In this document: one piece after another, positions 1 through 8,400 of the stretch
Numbering within the stretch: position 1 is the stretch's first letter
How the letters are laid out: each line of letters opens with the position of its first letter
NCBI GenBank assembly: GCA_021324185.1
Contig: JAJPJN010000144.1
Span: 1 to 64,000, forward strand
DNA length: 64,000 bases
Reading direction: 5' to 3'
Origin: Terriglobia bacterium
Lineage (GTDB): Bacteria > Acidobacteriota > Terriglobia > Bryobacterales > Bryobacteraceae
Notes under the pieces: model-generated
The model's database searches: none
Told to the model about the DNA's origin: nothing
The model's input: the letters and a program-made list of their open reading frames with translations, nothing else
Program-made: the position numbers and the translations under genes

Positions 1-2
1 GC

Positions 3-2057
3 TCAGACCATCGCGACCGGCGGGGCCGGCTCATCCGGGCTGCCTGCGCTTCTGAGCGGTGCGCGAATAATAATGATGGCCAGGATCAGCAGAACAACCA
101 GCCCGATCCCGTAAGAAGGGTTCGGGAACAGTTGTAAGTGCTGGCGGACGTTGGGCGGCGTAAATTGGAGTCCCGCCCAGACCAACCCCAGAATCGCCTC
201 GCCCGCAATGAGGCCGGAGGCGGTGAGGATGCCCGCGTTATCTACGCGCGCGCGTTGCGCTTCGTTATACCCGCGCCGCAAGGCCACGCCATCGGCAATC
301 CAGCGGATAATTCCACCTACGAACATCGCCGACGTGGTCCCAAACGGCAGATACATTCCGATGGCGACCAGCATGGGGCTCTTCACCTGCATCGCAATGA
401 ACGCAAATCCCAGAAGAATCCCGGTAATCACCAGCGGCCAGGGCATATCGCCGCCCACGATTCCCTGCGCGAGTAACGCCATCAGCCCGGCTTGCGGCGC
501 CGGAAGCTGCACGTCGCCAAATCCGCTGCCGCCCGCGCGAATGTTACCCTCATGCAGCAGCACGAGAGGAAAATACATCACCAGGCTCGCGACGACCACG
601 GCGATCAGTTCGGCAATCTGAATATTTCGCGGCGTGCCGCCGAGAATGTAACCGACTTTGAAATCCTGCAGCAGTTCTCCGGCTACGGCGGAGGAGACGC
701 ACACCACCGCAGCCACGCCAAGGACGGCGGCAACGCCCCCGACTCCTGACACGCCCAAAGAGACCATCAGCAGCGCCGCAACAATTAAGGTCGACAATGT
801 CAATCCGGAAACCGGATTGTTCGAGGAACCGATCATCCCGCATAAGCTTCCCGAAACGGTTGCGAAGAAGAAGCCGAGGATCAGCATGACAACGGCGGCT
901 ACGATGCCGCCCACCACTTGCCCCGAAAAATAAATGTACAGGGCGATCATGACCGCGAACACCAGCCCGATCAGAGTGAATACCAGCTTCGAGCTCATGT
1001 AGCGTTCGGTGCGCCTCAACGTGGCCGTCTGTTCTGCCGATTGGCGCATGTCGCTGACCGTGCGGCTCAAGCCCGCAATCAGGCTGGCGCGCATGCGGTA
1101 CAGCGTATACGCAGCGCCGACCAGCATGCTGCCAACGGCAATGGGACGCACGATGTAGCGCCACACCGCGCCCGCGAGATCGGGCCAGGATGAATCGGCC
1201 GTGTTGGCCGGCAGAAAATTGCGCAACTGCGGGCCCAGGAAAAAAATGAGCAGCGGCACCATGAGTCCCCAGGCAAGAATTCCTCCCGCAAACTGCAGCC
1301 CGGCCAGACGCGGGCCAATAATGTAGCCGACGCCGATAAATGCGGGGCTGACGCTGGGGGCGTCGAAAGTCGATATGCCGCCGGTGGCAAGAAGCCGCGT
1401 GGTGCCGGCGCCGCCGAGCCGCACCCGGCTGGTTCCCAAACTGCCGACCGCCAAAGGAAACGTCGCATCGGAGGCGAAAAAGCCGAAGCGACTCAGCAGA
1501 TAGATGAGGCCGCCGAGCCCCATGTTCCAGAACAGAAACTTCGCGGCTTCTGCGCCGCGCTGGCCGGCCTTGTGAATCTCCGAAGCGGCCACCGATTCGG
1601 GGAAGGGAAGCTCCGGATCTTCCACCATCACTCGCCGCACGAGCGAAATAAACAGCACGCCAATGACGCTGCCCACCAGAATAAGAACTGACGTTTTCCA
1701 ATATGCGTCGGCGAAACCGAACGAAGGCCAGACGCGCGCAATGAGGAAGGCGGGAATGGTGAAGATGGCGCCCGACGCCACGCCCTCGCCGATGCTGCCG
1801 CTGGTTCGCGCGATGTTTTCTTCAAGCAGCGATCCTTTTGCGGCCCGCAGAATCGCCATGCTGATAACGGCCGCCGGATAGGTCGCCGCCACGGTCATTC
1901 CGGCGCGCAGGCCGAGGTAGGCGTTGGCTGCTCCCAGCACGACCGTCATCGTAAGCCCAAGCAACAGAGCGCGAACCGTCAATTCCCGCAGTTCAAGATG
2001 TTCCGGTACAAACGGGCGGAACGGCTTCCCCGTATTGGTTAGCAGTGGGCTGCTCAT
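3..2057 (-). CDS. OPT family oligopeptide/metal-chelate transporter
   Basis: Integral inner-membrane protein of 684 residues, within the usual OPT size range. The N-terminus (RELTVRALLLGLTMTVVLG, then NAYLGLRAGMTVAA) is typical of bacterial OPT transporters, and long hydrophobic stretches consistent with about 14-16 membrane helices fill the chain. The family imports peptides or metal-siderophore complexes using the proton gradient; the substrate cannot be told from sequence. The stop codon (TGA) lies at the very edge of the window, so the gene is complete. It sits 79 bp downstream of fucU on the same strand and could be the last gene of that sugar operon, but the family is not a known sugar transporter, so the functional link is weak. 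Confidence 0.9.
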   Translation of the reverse strand: MSSPLLTNTGKPFRPFVPEHLELRELTVRALLLGLTMTVVLGAANAYLGLRAGMTVAATYPAAVISMAILRAAKGSLLEENIARTSGSIGEGVASGAIFTIPAFLIARVWPSFGFADAYWKTSVLILVGSVIGVLFISLVRRVMVEDPELPFPESVAASEIHKAGQRGAEAAKFLFWNMGLGGLIYLLSRFGFFASDATFPLAVGSLGTSRVRLGGAGTTRLLATGGISTFDAPSVSPAFIGVGYIIGPRLAGLQFAGGILAWGLMVPLLIFFLGPQLRNFLPANTADSSWPDLAGAVWRYIVRPIAVGSMLVGAAYTLYRMRASLIAGLSRTVSDMRQSAEQTATLRRTERYMSSKLVFTLIGLVFAVMIALYIYFSGQVVGGIVAAVVMLILGFFFATVSGSLCGMIGSSNNPVSGLTLSTLIVAALLMVSLGVSGVGGVAAVLGVAAVVCVSSAVAGELLQDFKVGYILGGTPRNIQIAELIAVVVASLVMYFPLVLLHEGNIRAGGSGFGDVQLPAPQAGLMALLAQGIVGGDMPWPLVITGILLGFAFIAMQVKSPMLVAIGMYLPFGTTSAMFVGGIIRWIADGVALRRGYNEAQRARVDNAGILTASGLIAGEAILGLVWAGLQFTPPNVRQHLQLFPNPSYGIGLVVLLILAIIIIRAPLRSAGSPDEPAPPVAMV

Positions 2058-2136
2058 GACGCCAGATAGATTATCTTACGGGGCGGCGAGTGGTTTGCGG
2101 CAACGCGCGAGGCAAGAAAGGTTTACTGCCGTTGAT

Positions 2137-2571
2137 CTAAGCCGGGCGGATCACGCCTTTTTTCAGCAAAATGTTCCCGCATAGGCGCCTCTCACCGGTT
2201 GCGACGACTGCGAAAGCGGCTTGCGCGCGCTCGTAAAAAGCGAAGCGGTCGAGCATGGTGATGTTTACTTTTTTGTTTTCCGACCTGTCGAGCAGCATCT
2301 GAAAGTCGCGCACAGGTTCGGGAATCTGATCGGAGCCGCCGGGCGCCTGCATGACAGTGGCGGGATTCCCGACAAAATCGTCCAGCGGGAATAACGTAAG
2401 GACGGCTTCGAGAACCTGCGGTGCAGTCGCGCCATCAATGCGCACGAGTTTTCGAGCAAAGGTGACGGCAGGGAAATTAACGTCTACGATAGCAAGCTCA
2501 TCGCCATGCCCCATGGATGCAAGCGCGAATAGCAATTCCGGGTTTAGCAGCGGATCTATATTTTTCAACAT
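2137..2571 (-). CDS. fucU: RbsD/FucU family sugar mutarotase
   Basis: A 144-residue cytoplasmic protein of the RbsD/FucU family, which interconverts anomers of fucose, ribose or related sugars. The conserved start is present: LLNPELLFALASMGHGDELAIVD, with the HGD motif near residues 22-24 that carries the catalytic His and Asp. The C-terminus (FYERAQAAFAVVATGERR) also matches the FucU type better than RbsD. It lies 53 bp downstream of the TIM-barrel epimerase on the same strand, so mutarotase and epimerase probably act on the same sugar. The exact sugar is not determinable. Confidence 0.88.
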   Translation of the reverse strand: MLKNIDPLLNPELLFALASMGHGDELAIVDVNFPAVTFARKLVRIDGATAPQVLEAVLTLFPLDDFVGNPATVMQAPGGSDQIPEPVRDFQMLLDRSENKKVNITMLDRFAFYERAQAAFAVVATGERRLCGNILLKKGVIRPA

Positions 2572-2624
2572 GTCATTTTTCGGTGAGGTGAAGAATCAGC
2601 GCGCGCGCCTCCTGGCTTGCCGGC

Positions 2625-3587
2625 TCATTCGGAGAGCACCAGTTCCTCGCATCTCCGAAAGTACTCCACGCTGTCTTCGACCAGTGCGTTCAGCTTAGCT
2701 CGATCCGGTTTGCCGTACATAGCCGGATAAGGATCGCCGCCCGGCCCGAGCGGTTCGAAGGTGACGAACTTGTTCTCGCTATTAAACCCCAGAATGTATA
2801 AAGCCCGGATGATGGTGCAGACGTCAAGCGAGCCGGCGCCCAGGGCGCAGCGGTTGCTGTCGGCGAAATGAACGTTAACCAGCATGTCGCCGCAGGACAG
2901 TAGAGCTTCCCCGATGTGGCTTTCCTCGCTCTGCATGTGGTAGACGTCCGCATTGATGTGACGAACCCCGGGGTGATTTACGGCGCTGATATAGCGCCTG
3001 GCATCCGCTATCGAGTGAATCAGGCTGGTTTCGGCGGCACGGATAGGCTCGATGGCAGCTTGAACGTGGTGAGTTACAAAAAGATCTGCGCAGCTTTGGA
3101 GCGTTTGCGCGGAACGGTCGAATTCCATCGCATCGTAGGCATTTGGCCGGCCGACGGCAGCAGGCACGACCAGAAGATACGTTCCTCCCACCGCCTGGGT
3201 GAACGGAACTTCGCGCTGAAGATAGCTGATGGCGGCCTGCCGGTGAATGGCGCGGTTGCTCGACAGATCATTATCTGCGGAAAACATGCCACAGACTCCT
3301 GAAACCTTCAGGCCGTGATCGCCGAGGATTTTTAGCGTCTCTTCCGCGCGGTAGCCGAGGTCCTGCCCGTAATGATTCCCATGTAATTCAATAAATTCGA
3401 GCCCTGCTTTTTGGAGTCTCTCTGCTGAATCAGCCAGGGATTCCATTCCAAATCCCCAATTGCTCCACGACAGATTGAGGCGCCGGGCGAACGGCTCCGG
3501 TCGTGTCTTCTTCAGCGCGGTGAATTGATCTTTGATGCGCTGGTTCTTTGCCTCGAAATTCTGCATTGCGATGGATGGTTTCGGCAC
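2625..3587 (-). CDS. Sugar epimerase/isomerase, D-tagatose 3-epimerase-like TIM barrel
   Basis: A 320-residue xylose isomerase-like TIM-barrel protein. The four metal ligands of the ketose 3-epimerase/sugar isomerase group are recognisable in order: Glu in AAIEPIRAAE, Asp in NADVYHM, His in VHFADSNR, and Glu in VTFEPLGPGG. It probably epimerises or isomerises a ketose or sugar acid in the cytoplasm. The first possible start is GTG at 3587; the in-frame ATG seven codons later (MQNFEAKNQR) is equally plausible. It is the first gene of a minus-strand set with fucU, and directly behind the promoter and operator pair at 3615-3718. No secretion signal is seen. The precise substrate is unknown. Confidence 0.85.
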   Translation of the reverse strand: MPKPSIAMQNFEAKNQRIKDQFTALKKTRPEPFARRLNLSWSNWGFGMESLADSAERLQKAGLEFIELHGNHYGQDLGYRAEETLKILGDHGLKVSGVCGMFSADNDLSSNRAIHRQAAISYLQREVPFTQAVGGTYLLVVPAAVGRPNAYDAMEFDRSAQTLQSCADLFVTHHVQAAIEPIRAAETSLIHSIADARRYISAVNHPGVRHINADVYHMQSEESHIGEALLSCGDMLVNVHFADSNRCALGAGSLDVCTIIRALYILGFNSENKFVTFEPLGPGGDPYPAMYGKPDRAKLNALVEDSVEYFRRCEELVLSE

Positions 3588-3614
3588 AGTTCGGATTGCC
3601 CCCTGGGAAAATCA

Positions 3615-3643
3615 AGCGTACTGCGGGTTTGCGCATCAGTCAA
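3615..3643 (-). promoter_or_regulatory. Sigma-70-type promoter of the epimerase/fucU operon
   Basis: On the minus strand TTGACT (3643-3638) is followed after exactly 17 bases by TACGCT (3620-3615). The -35 matches consensus at five of six positions; the -10 is weaker. The predicted transcript would start just upstream of the epimerase start codon. The upstream operator (3651-3664) abuts the -35 box, suitable for repression or activation. Confidence 0.55.
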
Positions 3644-3650
3644 GCAAAAA

Positions 3651-3718
3651 GTGAATCGATTAGAAAATCCCGGGCTCGGCTACATCGCGTATTTTGGTCT
3701 ATAATCTAATCGATTCAC
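3651..3718. promoter_or_regulatory. Paired operators, 14-bp inverted repeat with LacI-like AATCGATT core
   Basis: The 14-mer gtgaatcgattaga (3651-3664) recurs as its exact reverse complement, tctaatcgattcac (3705-3718). Each copy contains the self-complementary core AATCGATT with a central CG, the usual shape of LacI/GalR-family operators. The two core centres are 54 bp apart, close to five helical turns, so a dimer at each site would face the same side of the DNA. The near copy touches the -35 of the epimerase promoter. No regulator gene is nearby, so the identity of the repressor is inference. Confidence 0.6.
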
Positions 3719-3756
3719 TCCAAAAGTGCCGAACAACGCAAAGCCGAATGCCATTA

Positions 3757-5268
3757 CTACACACCCGCCGTGCGTCTTCGTTCTTCAGGCTTCCTTGTTT
3801 CCTGCTCGGACTTCCCGCTCGCTGTTGTGGGACCGCGCTTTCCATCCGGCGTGTGCCTCTCGACGTCCCGGCCAATCTCCAGCGCCACGCTGTCCCGCCA
3901 TCTCGCCGTCACAACCTGTATATTGATCGGCAGCCCATTTTTATCTGCGCCGGCCCGTACCGTCGCCGCCGGATTGCCGCTCATGTTCCACGCCATCGTG
4001 TAGCTGAAGCCTTCAAAGTTGCCGGCTCGCACCGATGCGCCATGATCGAGCGCCGTCTGCGTGTAAACGGGACACAGCACCGCATCGTAATCGCGAAAAA
4101 ATTGCATCATGCCGCGGCGGTATTCATCCCACTGCGCCCAGCGCGCCGCAAGTTCCGATGCCGTGCAGCGATAAGCGCGCATGCGTCCCAGAAAGCCGGC
4201 ATCGAGCAGCGGGTGCGTTCGCGTGCTCCCAACACTTTGCAGATACGCGTCGATTCCGTCTCCGCCATCGGCGCCGAGCAGCGACATCTCTAATTCGTAC
4301 GCTTGCTCTGTGCCCGGCGGCCTCGCTTCCATAATTTCCATCGTCGCGGAAAGGTCCGTGGCGCACCTTCGCACTGCTTCGACGATTTCGGGGGAGCACG
4401 GCGCAATGCCGTTATCGGTGAAAAATGCAATCCGTAAACGGTCCCGCTTCACGGGAAAAGATTCAACCGGCGGCGTGGTGAAATCCTCGCCATCCTCGCC
4501 CTGCAGAATGTTCATGGCCGCTATAAGGTCATCGACGTTGCGCGCCATCGGCCCGATCTGCCAGAGCGCTTCGATCCATCCGCCGGCAGGTGGAACATGG
4601 CCCGTTCGCGACAAACGGCCGCTGGTTGGCTTAATACTCGCGATGCCACAGAACGCGGCGGGAATACGAACGCTGCCGGCAGCATCGCTGCCCAGCCCAA
4701 GCGGCGATCCACACGCTGCAATCAACGCCGATTCGCCGCCGCTGCTGCCGCCGGCCGTCCGGCTCAGATCGTACGGATTGTTGGTACGGCCATAGATCAG
4801 GTTGTCGCTTTCGTAAGCGAATAGTAAGTCCGGCAGATTTGTCTTGGCAATCGGAATAGCGCCCGCATTGCGCAGCCGTTCCACCAGCGTCGCATCGCGT
4901 GCCGCAGGTGCAGCATCTCTCCGGCCCCACGTGCCGGCGGTCGTCTTGATGCCGCGCACGTCAATAGAGTCTTTAATCGAAATCGGGACGCCGTAAAGAG
5001 GACCGGGCTCATGCCCCGAAACAAGCGCCTGATCGGCCGCTCGGGCTTGTTCCAGCGCCGTTTCGGCCAGGATCTCAACCGCAGCGTTGATCTGCGGATT
5101 CACTCGTTCGATCTGTTGGAGGTGAGCCGTGATCAGCTCGACACAGGAAATTTTGCGCAGACGTATGGCCGCTGCCATCTCGACTGCGCTCATACTAACC
5201 AGCGCAAGGGAATCGGATACAGCGTCTGGCAGCGCGGCCGTTTGGCGCGCGTTCTTCGAAACATTCAC
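3757..5268 (-). CDS. Amidase (amidase signature family)
   Basis: A 503-residue cytoplasmic hydrolase of the amidase signature family, which cleaves C-N bonds through a Ser-cisSer-Lys triad. All three elements are seen: Lys in GVPISIKDSIDV, the glycine/serine loop TAGGSSGGESAL, and the nucleophile segment GLGSDAAGSVRIPA. Substrate cannot be assigned; the family spans aryl-amides, peptide amides and Glu-tRNA. It is not in a gatCAB context. The first start is ATG at 5268; an in-frame ATG 25 codons later (MSAVEMAAAI) fits the family start better and would widen the otherwise 15-bp gap to the divergent gene at 5284. Confidence 0.9.
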   Translation of the reverse strand: MNVSKNARQTAALPDAVSDSLALVSMSAVEMAAAIRLRKISCVELITAHLQQIERVNPQINAAVEILAETALEQARAADQALVSGHEPGPLYGVPISIKDSIDVRGIKTTAGTWGRRDAAPAARDATLVERLRNAGAIPIAKTNLPDLLFAYESDNLIYGRTNNPYDLSRTAGGSSGGESALIAACGSPLGLGSDAAGSVRIPAAFCGIASIKPTSGRLSRTGHVPPAGGWIEALWQIGPMARNVDDLIAAMNILQGEDGEDFTTPPVESFPVKRDRLRIAFFTDNGIAPCSPEIVEAVRRCATDLSATMEIMEARPPGTEQAYELEMSLLGADGGDGIDAYLQSVGSTRTHPLLDAGFLGRMRAYRCTASELAARWAQWDEYRRGMMQFFRDYDAVLCPVYTQTALDHGASVRAGNFEGFSYTMAWNMSGNPAATVRAGADKNGLPINIQVVTARWRDSVALEIGRDVERHTPDGKRGPTTASGKSEQETRKPEERRRTAGV

Positions 5269-5283
5269 TCATTTCAGATTAAG

Positions 5284-8200
5284 ATGGTGATTCGAACTCG
5301 TTTGATGAGAAGCTTTGCATTCGCCGGAATACTTGCGCCCCTCTGCGCGCTGGTGGCAATGCAAGTGGATGCCCCGCAAACAAACGACATGTTGTTGTGG
5401 GAGCACCGCAATCTCGGCAAAGCCTTCTACGAAAATCCCGACACGCACGTCCAGGCTGCGGAAGAAGAAAAGAAGGCGCTCGATCTCGCCCCGAATTCCG
5501 TGATGGATCGCATCAATTACGGCCTGGCCTTGCTGCGCGCCGGCCAGACGGATCAGGGCACAGCCGAACTGCTCCAGGCGCAGAAGCGGGATCCGTCCAT
5601 TCCCCACACCTGGTTCAATTTGGGCATCGTTTACAAACACGCGGGCGAATACGACAAAGCCATCGCGGAACTGAAAGAGATGATCCGGCTCGTCCCCAAT
5701 GAGCCGGTGGCCCACTACAACCTCGCGGCTGTCTATCGCGCCACCGGCAACACGCAGGCTGCGCTGCCCGAATTCCTGGAAGCTGAAAAGCTCAATCCCA
5801 ATCTCGCCGGACCGCATTTCCAGCTTTATTCCATTTATCAACGTAGCGGCGATAAAGAGGCCGCTGCGCGCGAGCGCCAGCTTTTTGAAGAAGCGAAAAA
5901 GCGCAACGACGGCGCTGCGGTTCCCGAAGACATGGAATGGTGCTTCTACGCCGAACTGTACGATCCGCCTGTTCCCCGCCCTTCTGCTTTGAGCGAGCCC
6001 ACCCGCTACGATGATCGCGCCGTCAGCAAAGGTTGGGATACGGCAACAACAGGCATGCTGGTCATCGATTCCGAAGGCGCAGGCGCGGCGGACCTGCTGG
6101 TGTGGTCGAACGATCGCGTTGCCCTGCTGAAGCATGGCACGGATCAGGCAACCAATACCGGGCTGGAAAATCTGAAAGGCGTCCGCGATATCGCAGCAGG
6201 CGATTACGATAACGACGGCCTCACGGACCTGTGCATCATTACCGCCCAGGGCGCCAGCATCTACCACAACGGCAAAGGCGTGTTCCAAAAGGCGCTGGAC
6301 CTGCCCAACACAGCCGGCGCAACCATCGCGCTGTGGCTTGATTACGATCACGATTACGATCTCGATCTGTTGCTCTTCGGCCCCGATCCGCGCCTGATGC
6401 GCAACGATGGCCGCGGCAAATTTGAAGACAAGACCTCGAGCTTTCCTTTTGTAAAGGGACAGGCGATCGGCGCGATCGCCACAGCCGTAAAAGGCGATAC
6501 CGCCGCTCGCGATATCGTGGTCTCCTATTCCGATCGCATCGGAACGCTCTATACCGATAAGCTGAACGAAAATTTCGAAGCTTCCGGCCTGCCCGCCATC
6601 AGCCGCGGCAGCGGGGAACTTGACATACAGGACATAAACAACGACGGTTTGCTGGACATCGTCGTGCACAAACCGGAAGTCTTCGCCATCTTAAATGACG
6701 GCAAGGGCGGATTCAAACTCGCGAGCCAGGGCAAGGTGGCGAATTCAGCCGTACGCGCCGATTTCAACGGGGACGGGCGCGAAGATTACGTGCGTCTGGC
6801 GGCCGACGGCTCGCTGCATCTGTTTACCAATGCGTCTTCAAATGAGAAATGGCTCGCCGTGCAGCTCGCCGGCGTGAAAAATCTCAAGGATGCGGAAGAC
6901 GCCACCGTCGAAATGAAATCCGGCGCTTACTATGAGAAGCGCATTTATCACGGCGCGCCGGTCGCCTTCGCGCTGGACAGCCGTTCTCAAGCCGACACCA
7001 TCCGCATCACCTGGCCGAATGGTCTGATTCAAAACGAGACGCGCAAAACCGCCGGCGGGCTTTTGAAAATTGAAGAAGCGCAGCGCCTCTCCGGATCCTG
7101 CCCCATGGTCTTCACCTGGAATGGAAAGCAGTTTCAATTCATCACCGACGTTTTGGGCGTAGCGCCGCTGGGCGCAAGCTCAGGCGATGGCAGTTACTTC
7201 CCCGTCGATCATGACGAGTGCATTCAAATCCCCGGCCCTGCTCTGCAACCGGAAAACGGAAAATATCAGATACACATCACCGAAGAGCTCCACGAAGTTT
7301 CCTATCTCGATAAAGTGCAGTTGATCGCCGTGGATCATCCCGCCGCTGTCGACATCTACACCAACGATAAATTCAAATCCCCGCCATACCCCGAGTTCCG
7401 TCTCTTCGGAGCCGCGGCCAAAATCCATCCATCACGCGCGCTGGATGATCAGGGCAACGATGTGACGGCGCAATTGAAAATGCAGGATCAAAAGTATCCC
7501 GACACTTTTCCTCACAACAGCGCCGGTGTCGCCGCTTTGCATACGCTCGATCTCGATTTCGGCAATGTGGCGCCTGATAACCGGGCCGCCCTGGTCTTGA
7601 ATGGCTGGGTCGATTGGGCCGACGGCAGCACATTTTTGGGCGCCGCCCAGGATGGGACCGGCTTGATCTTTCCATACCTGCAGGTGAAAGACCCCGCCGG
7701 AAAATGGCAGACGGTCGTTCAGGACATGGGGATTCCTTCGGGCAAGCCGAAAACCATTGTGGTCGATCTGACCGGGAAATTTCTCTCCCGCTCGCGGCAG
7801 GTCAGAATCGTGACCAATCTCTGCGTCTATTGGGACGAAATTTTCCTGCTGCCCGATGCGCGCACGCCCCAAGTCAGGCTGACGCCTCTCGACGCAAGTG
7901 CTGCCGGTCTGCACTTCCGCGGATTTTCGCGCGTGATCATTGATCCGAAACGGCAGCAGCCGGAGCGCTTCCTCTACGATGATGTGCATGCGATCTCGAG
8001 CTGGAATCCGACACCGGGTTTTTACACGCGCTATGGAGATGTCACCCCGCTGGTCCGCCAGATCGATGACAAACTGGTCATCATGGGCTCCGGCGATGAA
8101 CTGAAGCTTGAATATCCGGCTGGTAACCTGCCGCCATTGACCCCGGGCTGGAAACGCGACTTTTTGCTACTGGTAGACGGCTGGGCCAAAGATGCCGACG

Positions 8201-8382
8201 CGAATACCGCGTTCAGCCAGTCTGTCCAGCCACTACCGTTTCACGCCATGAGCGCCTACCCGTACAAACCCGATGAACATTTCCCGGACGATGCGCCGCA
8301 TCGCCAGTACATTTCGGAATACCTGACGCGCCCGGCATTACGGCTCATTCGCCCGCTTGCCGGCATAGGGGCCACCCAGTAG
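5284..8382 (+). CDS. Secreted TPR + FG-GAP/VCBS propeller protein with ASPIC/UnbV-like region
   Basis: A protein of about 1032 residues. ATG 5284 or ATG 5305 gives a signal peptide (MRSFAFAGILAPLCALVA), so it is exported. Residues about 30-200 form several TPR repeats (for example RINYGLALLRAGQTDQGTAE and TWFNLGIVYKHAGEYDKAIA). Next come FG-GAP/VCBS calcium-loop repeats such as DYDNDGLTDLCII, DINNDGLLDIVVH and DFNGDGREDYVRL, then an ASPIC/UnbV-like segment around WLAVQLAGVK...IRITWPNGL. The last 350 residues are beta-rich with no recognised domain. It starts a plus-strand set with the pentaheme cytochrome (18 bp gap) and the CRTAC1-like protein. A scaffold or binding role for an extracytoplasmic redox complex is inference; no enzymatic motif was found. 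Confidence 0.85.
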   Translation: MVIRTRLMRSFAFAGILAPLCALVAMQVDAPQTNDMLLWEHRNLGKAFYENPDTHVQAAEEEKKALDLAPNSVMDRINYGLALLRAGQTDQGTAELLQAQKRDPSIPHTWFNLGIVYKHAGEYDKAIAELKEMIRLVPNEPVAHYNLAAVYRATGNTQAALPEFLEAEKLNPNLAGPHFQLYSIYQRSGDKEAAARERQLFEEAKKRNDGAAVPEDMEWCFYAELYDPPVPRPSALSEPTRYDDRAVSKGWDTATTGMLVIDSEGAGAADLLVWSNDRVALLKHGTDQATNTGLENLKGVRDIAAGDYDNDGLTDLCIITAQGASIYHNGKGVFQKALDLPNTAGATIALWLDYDHDYDLDLLLFGPDPRLMRNDGRGKFEDKTSSFPFVKGQAIGAIATAVKGDTAARDIVVSYSDRIGTLYTDKLNENFEASGLPAISRGSGELDIQDINNDGLLDIVVHKPEVFAILNDGKGGFKLASQGKVANSAVRADFNGDGREDYVRLAADGSLHLFTNASSNEKWLAVQLAGVKNLKDAEDATVEMKSGAYYEKRIYHGAPVAFALDSRSQADTIRITWPNGLIQNETRKTAGGLLKIEEAQRLSGSCPMVFTWNGKQFQFITDVLGVAPLGASSGDGSYFPVDHDECIQIPGPALQPENGKYQIHITEELHEVSYLDKVQLIAVDHPAAVDIYTNDKFKSPPYPEFRLFGAAAKIHPSRALDDQGNDVTAQLKMQDQKYPDTFPHNSAGVAALHTLDLDFGNVAPDNRAALVLNGWVDWADGSTFLGAAQDGTGLIFPYLQVKDPAGKWQTVVQDMGIPSGKPKTIVVDLTGKFLSRSRQVRIVTNLCVYWDEIFLLPDARTPQVRLTPLDASAAGLHFRGFSRVIIDPKRQQPERFLYDDVHAISSWNPTPGFYTRYGDVTPLVRQIDDKLVIMGSGDELKLEYPAGNLPPLTPGWKRDFLLLVDGWAKDADANTAFSQSVQPLPFHAMSAYPYKPDEHFPDDAPHRQYISEYLTRPALRLIRPLAGIGATQ

Positions 8383-8400
8383 AGCAATGAGTAGAGCCCA

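Noticed and set aside
550-1701. Long minus-strand frame inside the OPT gene (383 codons)
   Set aside because: Arg/His/Ser-rich translation typical of an alternate frame; the OPT frame has clear family sequence.
3696-3706. Perfect TATAAT on the plus strand near 3699-3704
   Set aside because: No -35 at proper distance and no plus-strand gene follows; likely chance within the operator spacer.
5269-6669. 466-codon frame antisense to the TPR/FG-GAP gene
   Set aside because: Repetitive Val/Gly/Ile composition mirrors the calcium-loop repeats on the plus strand; no start signal or homology.
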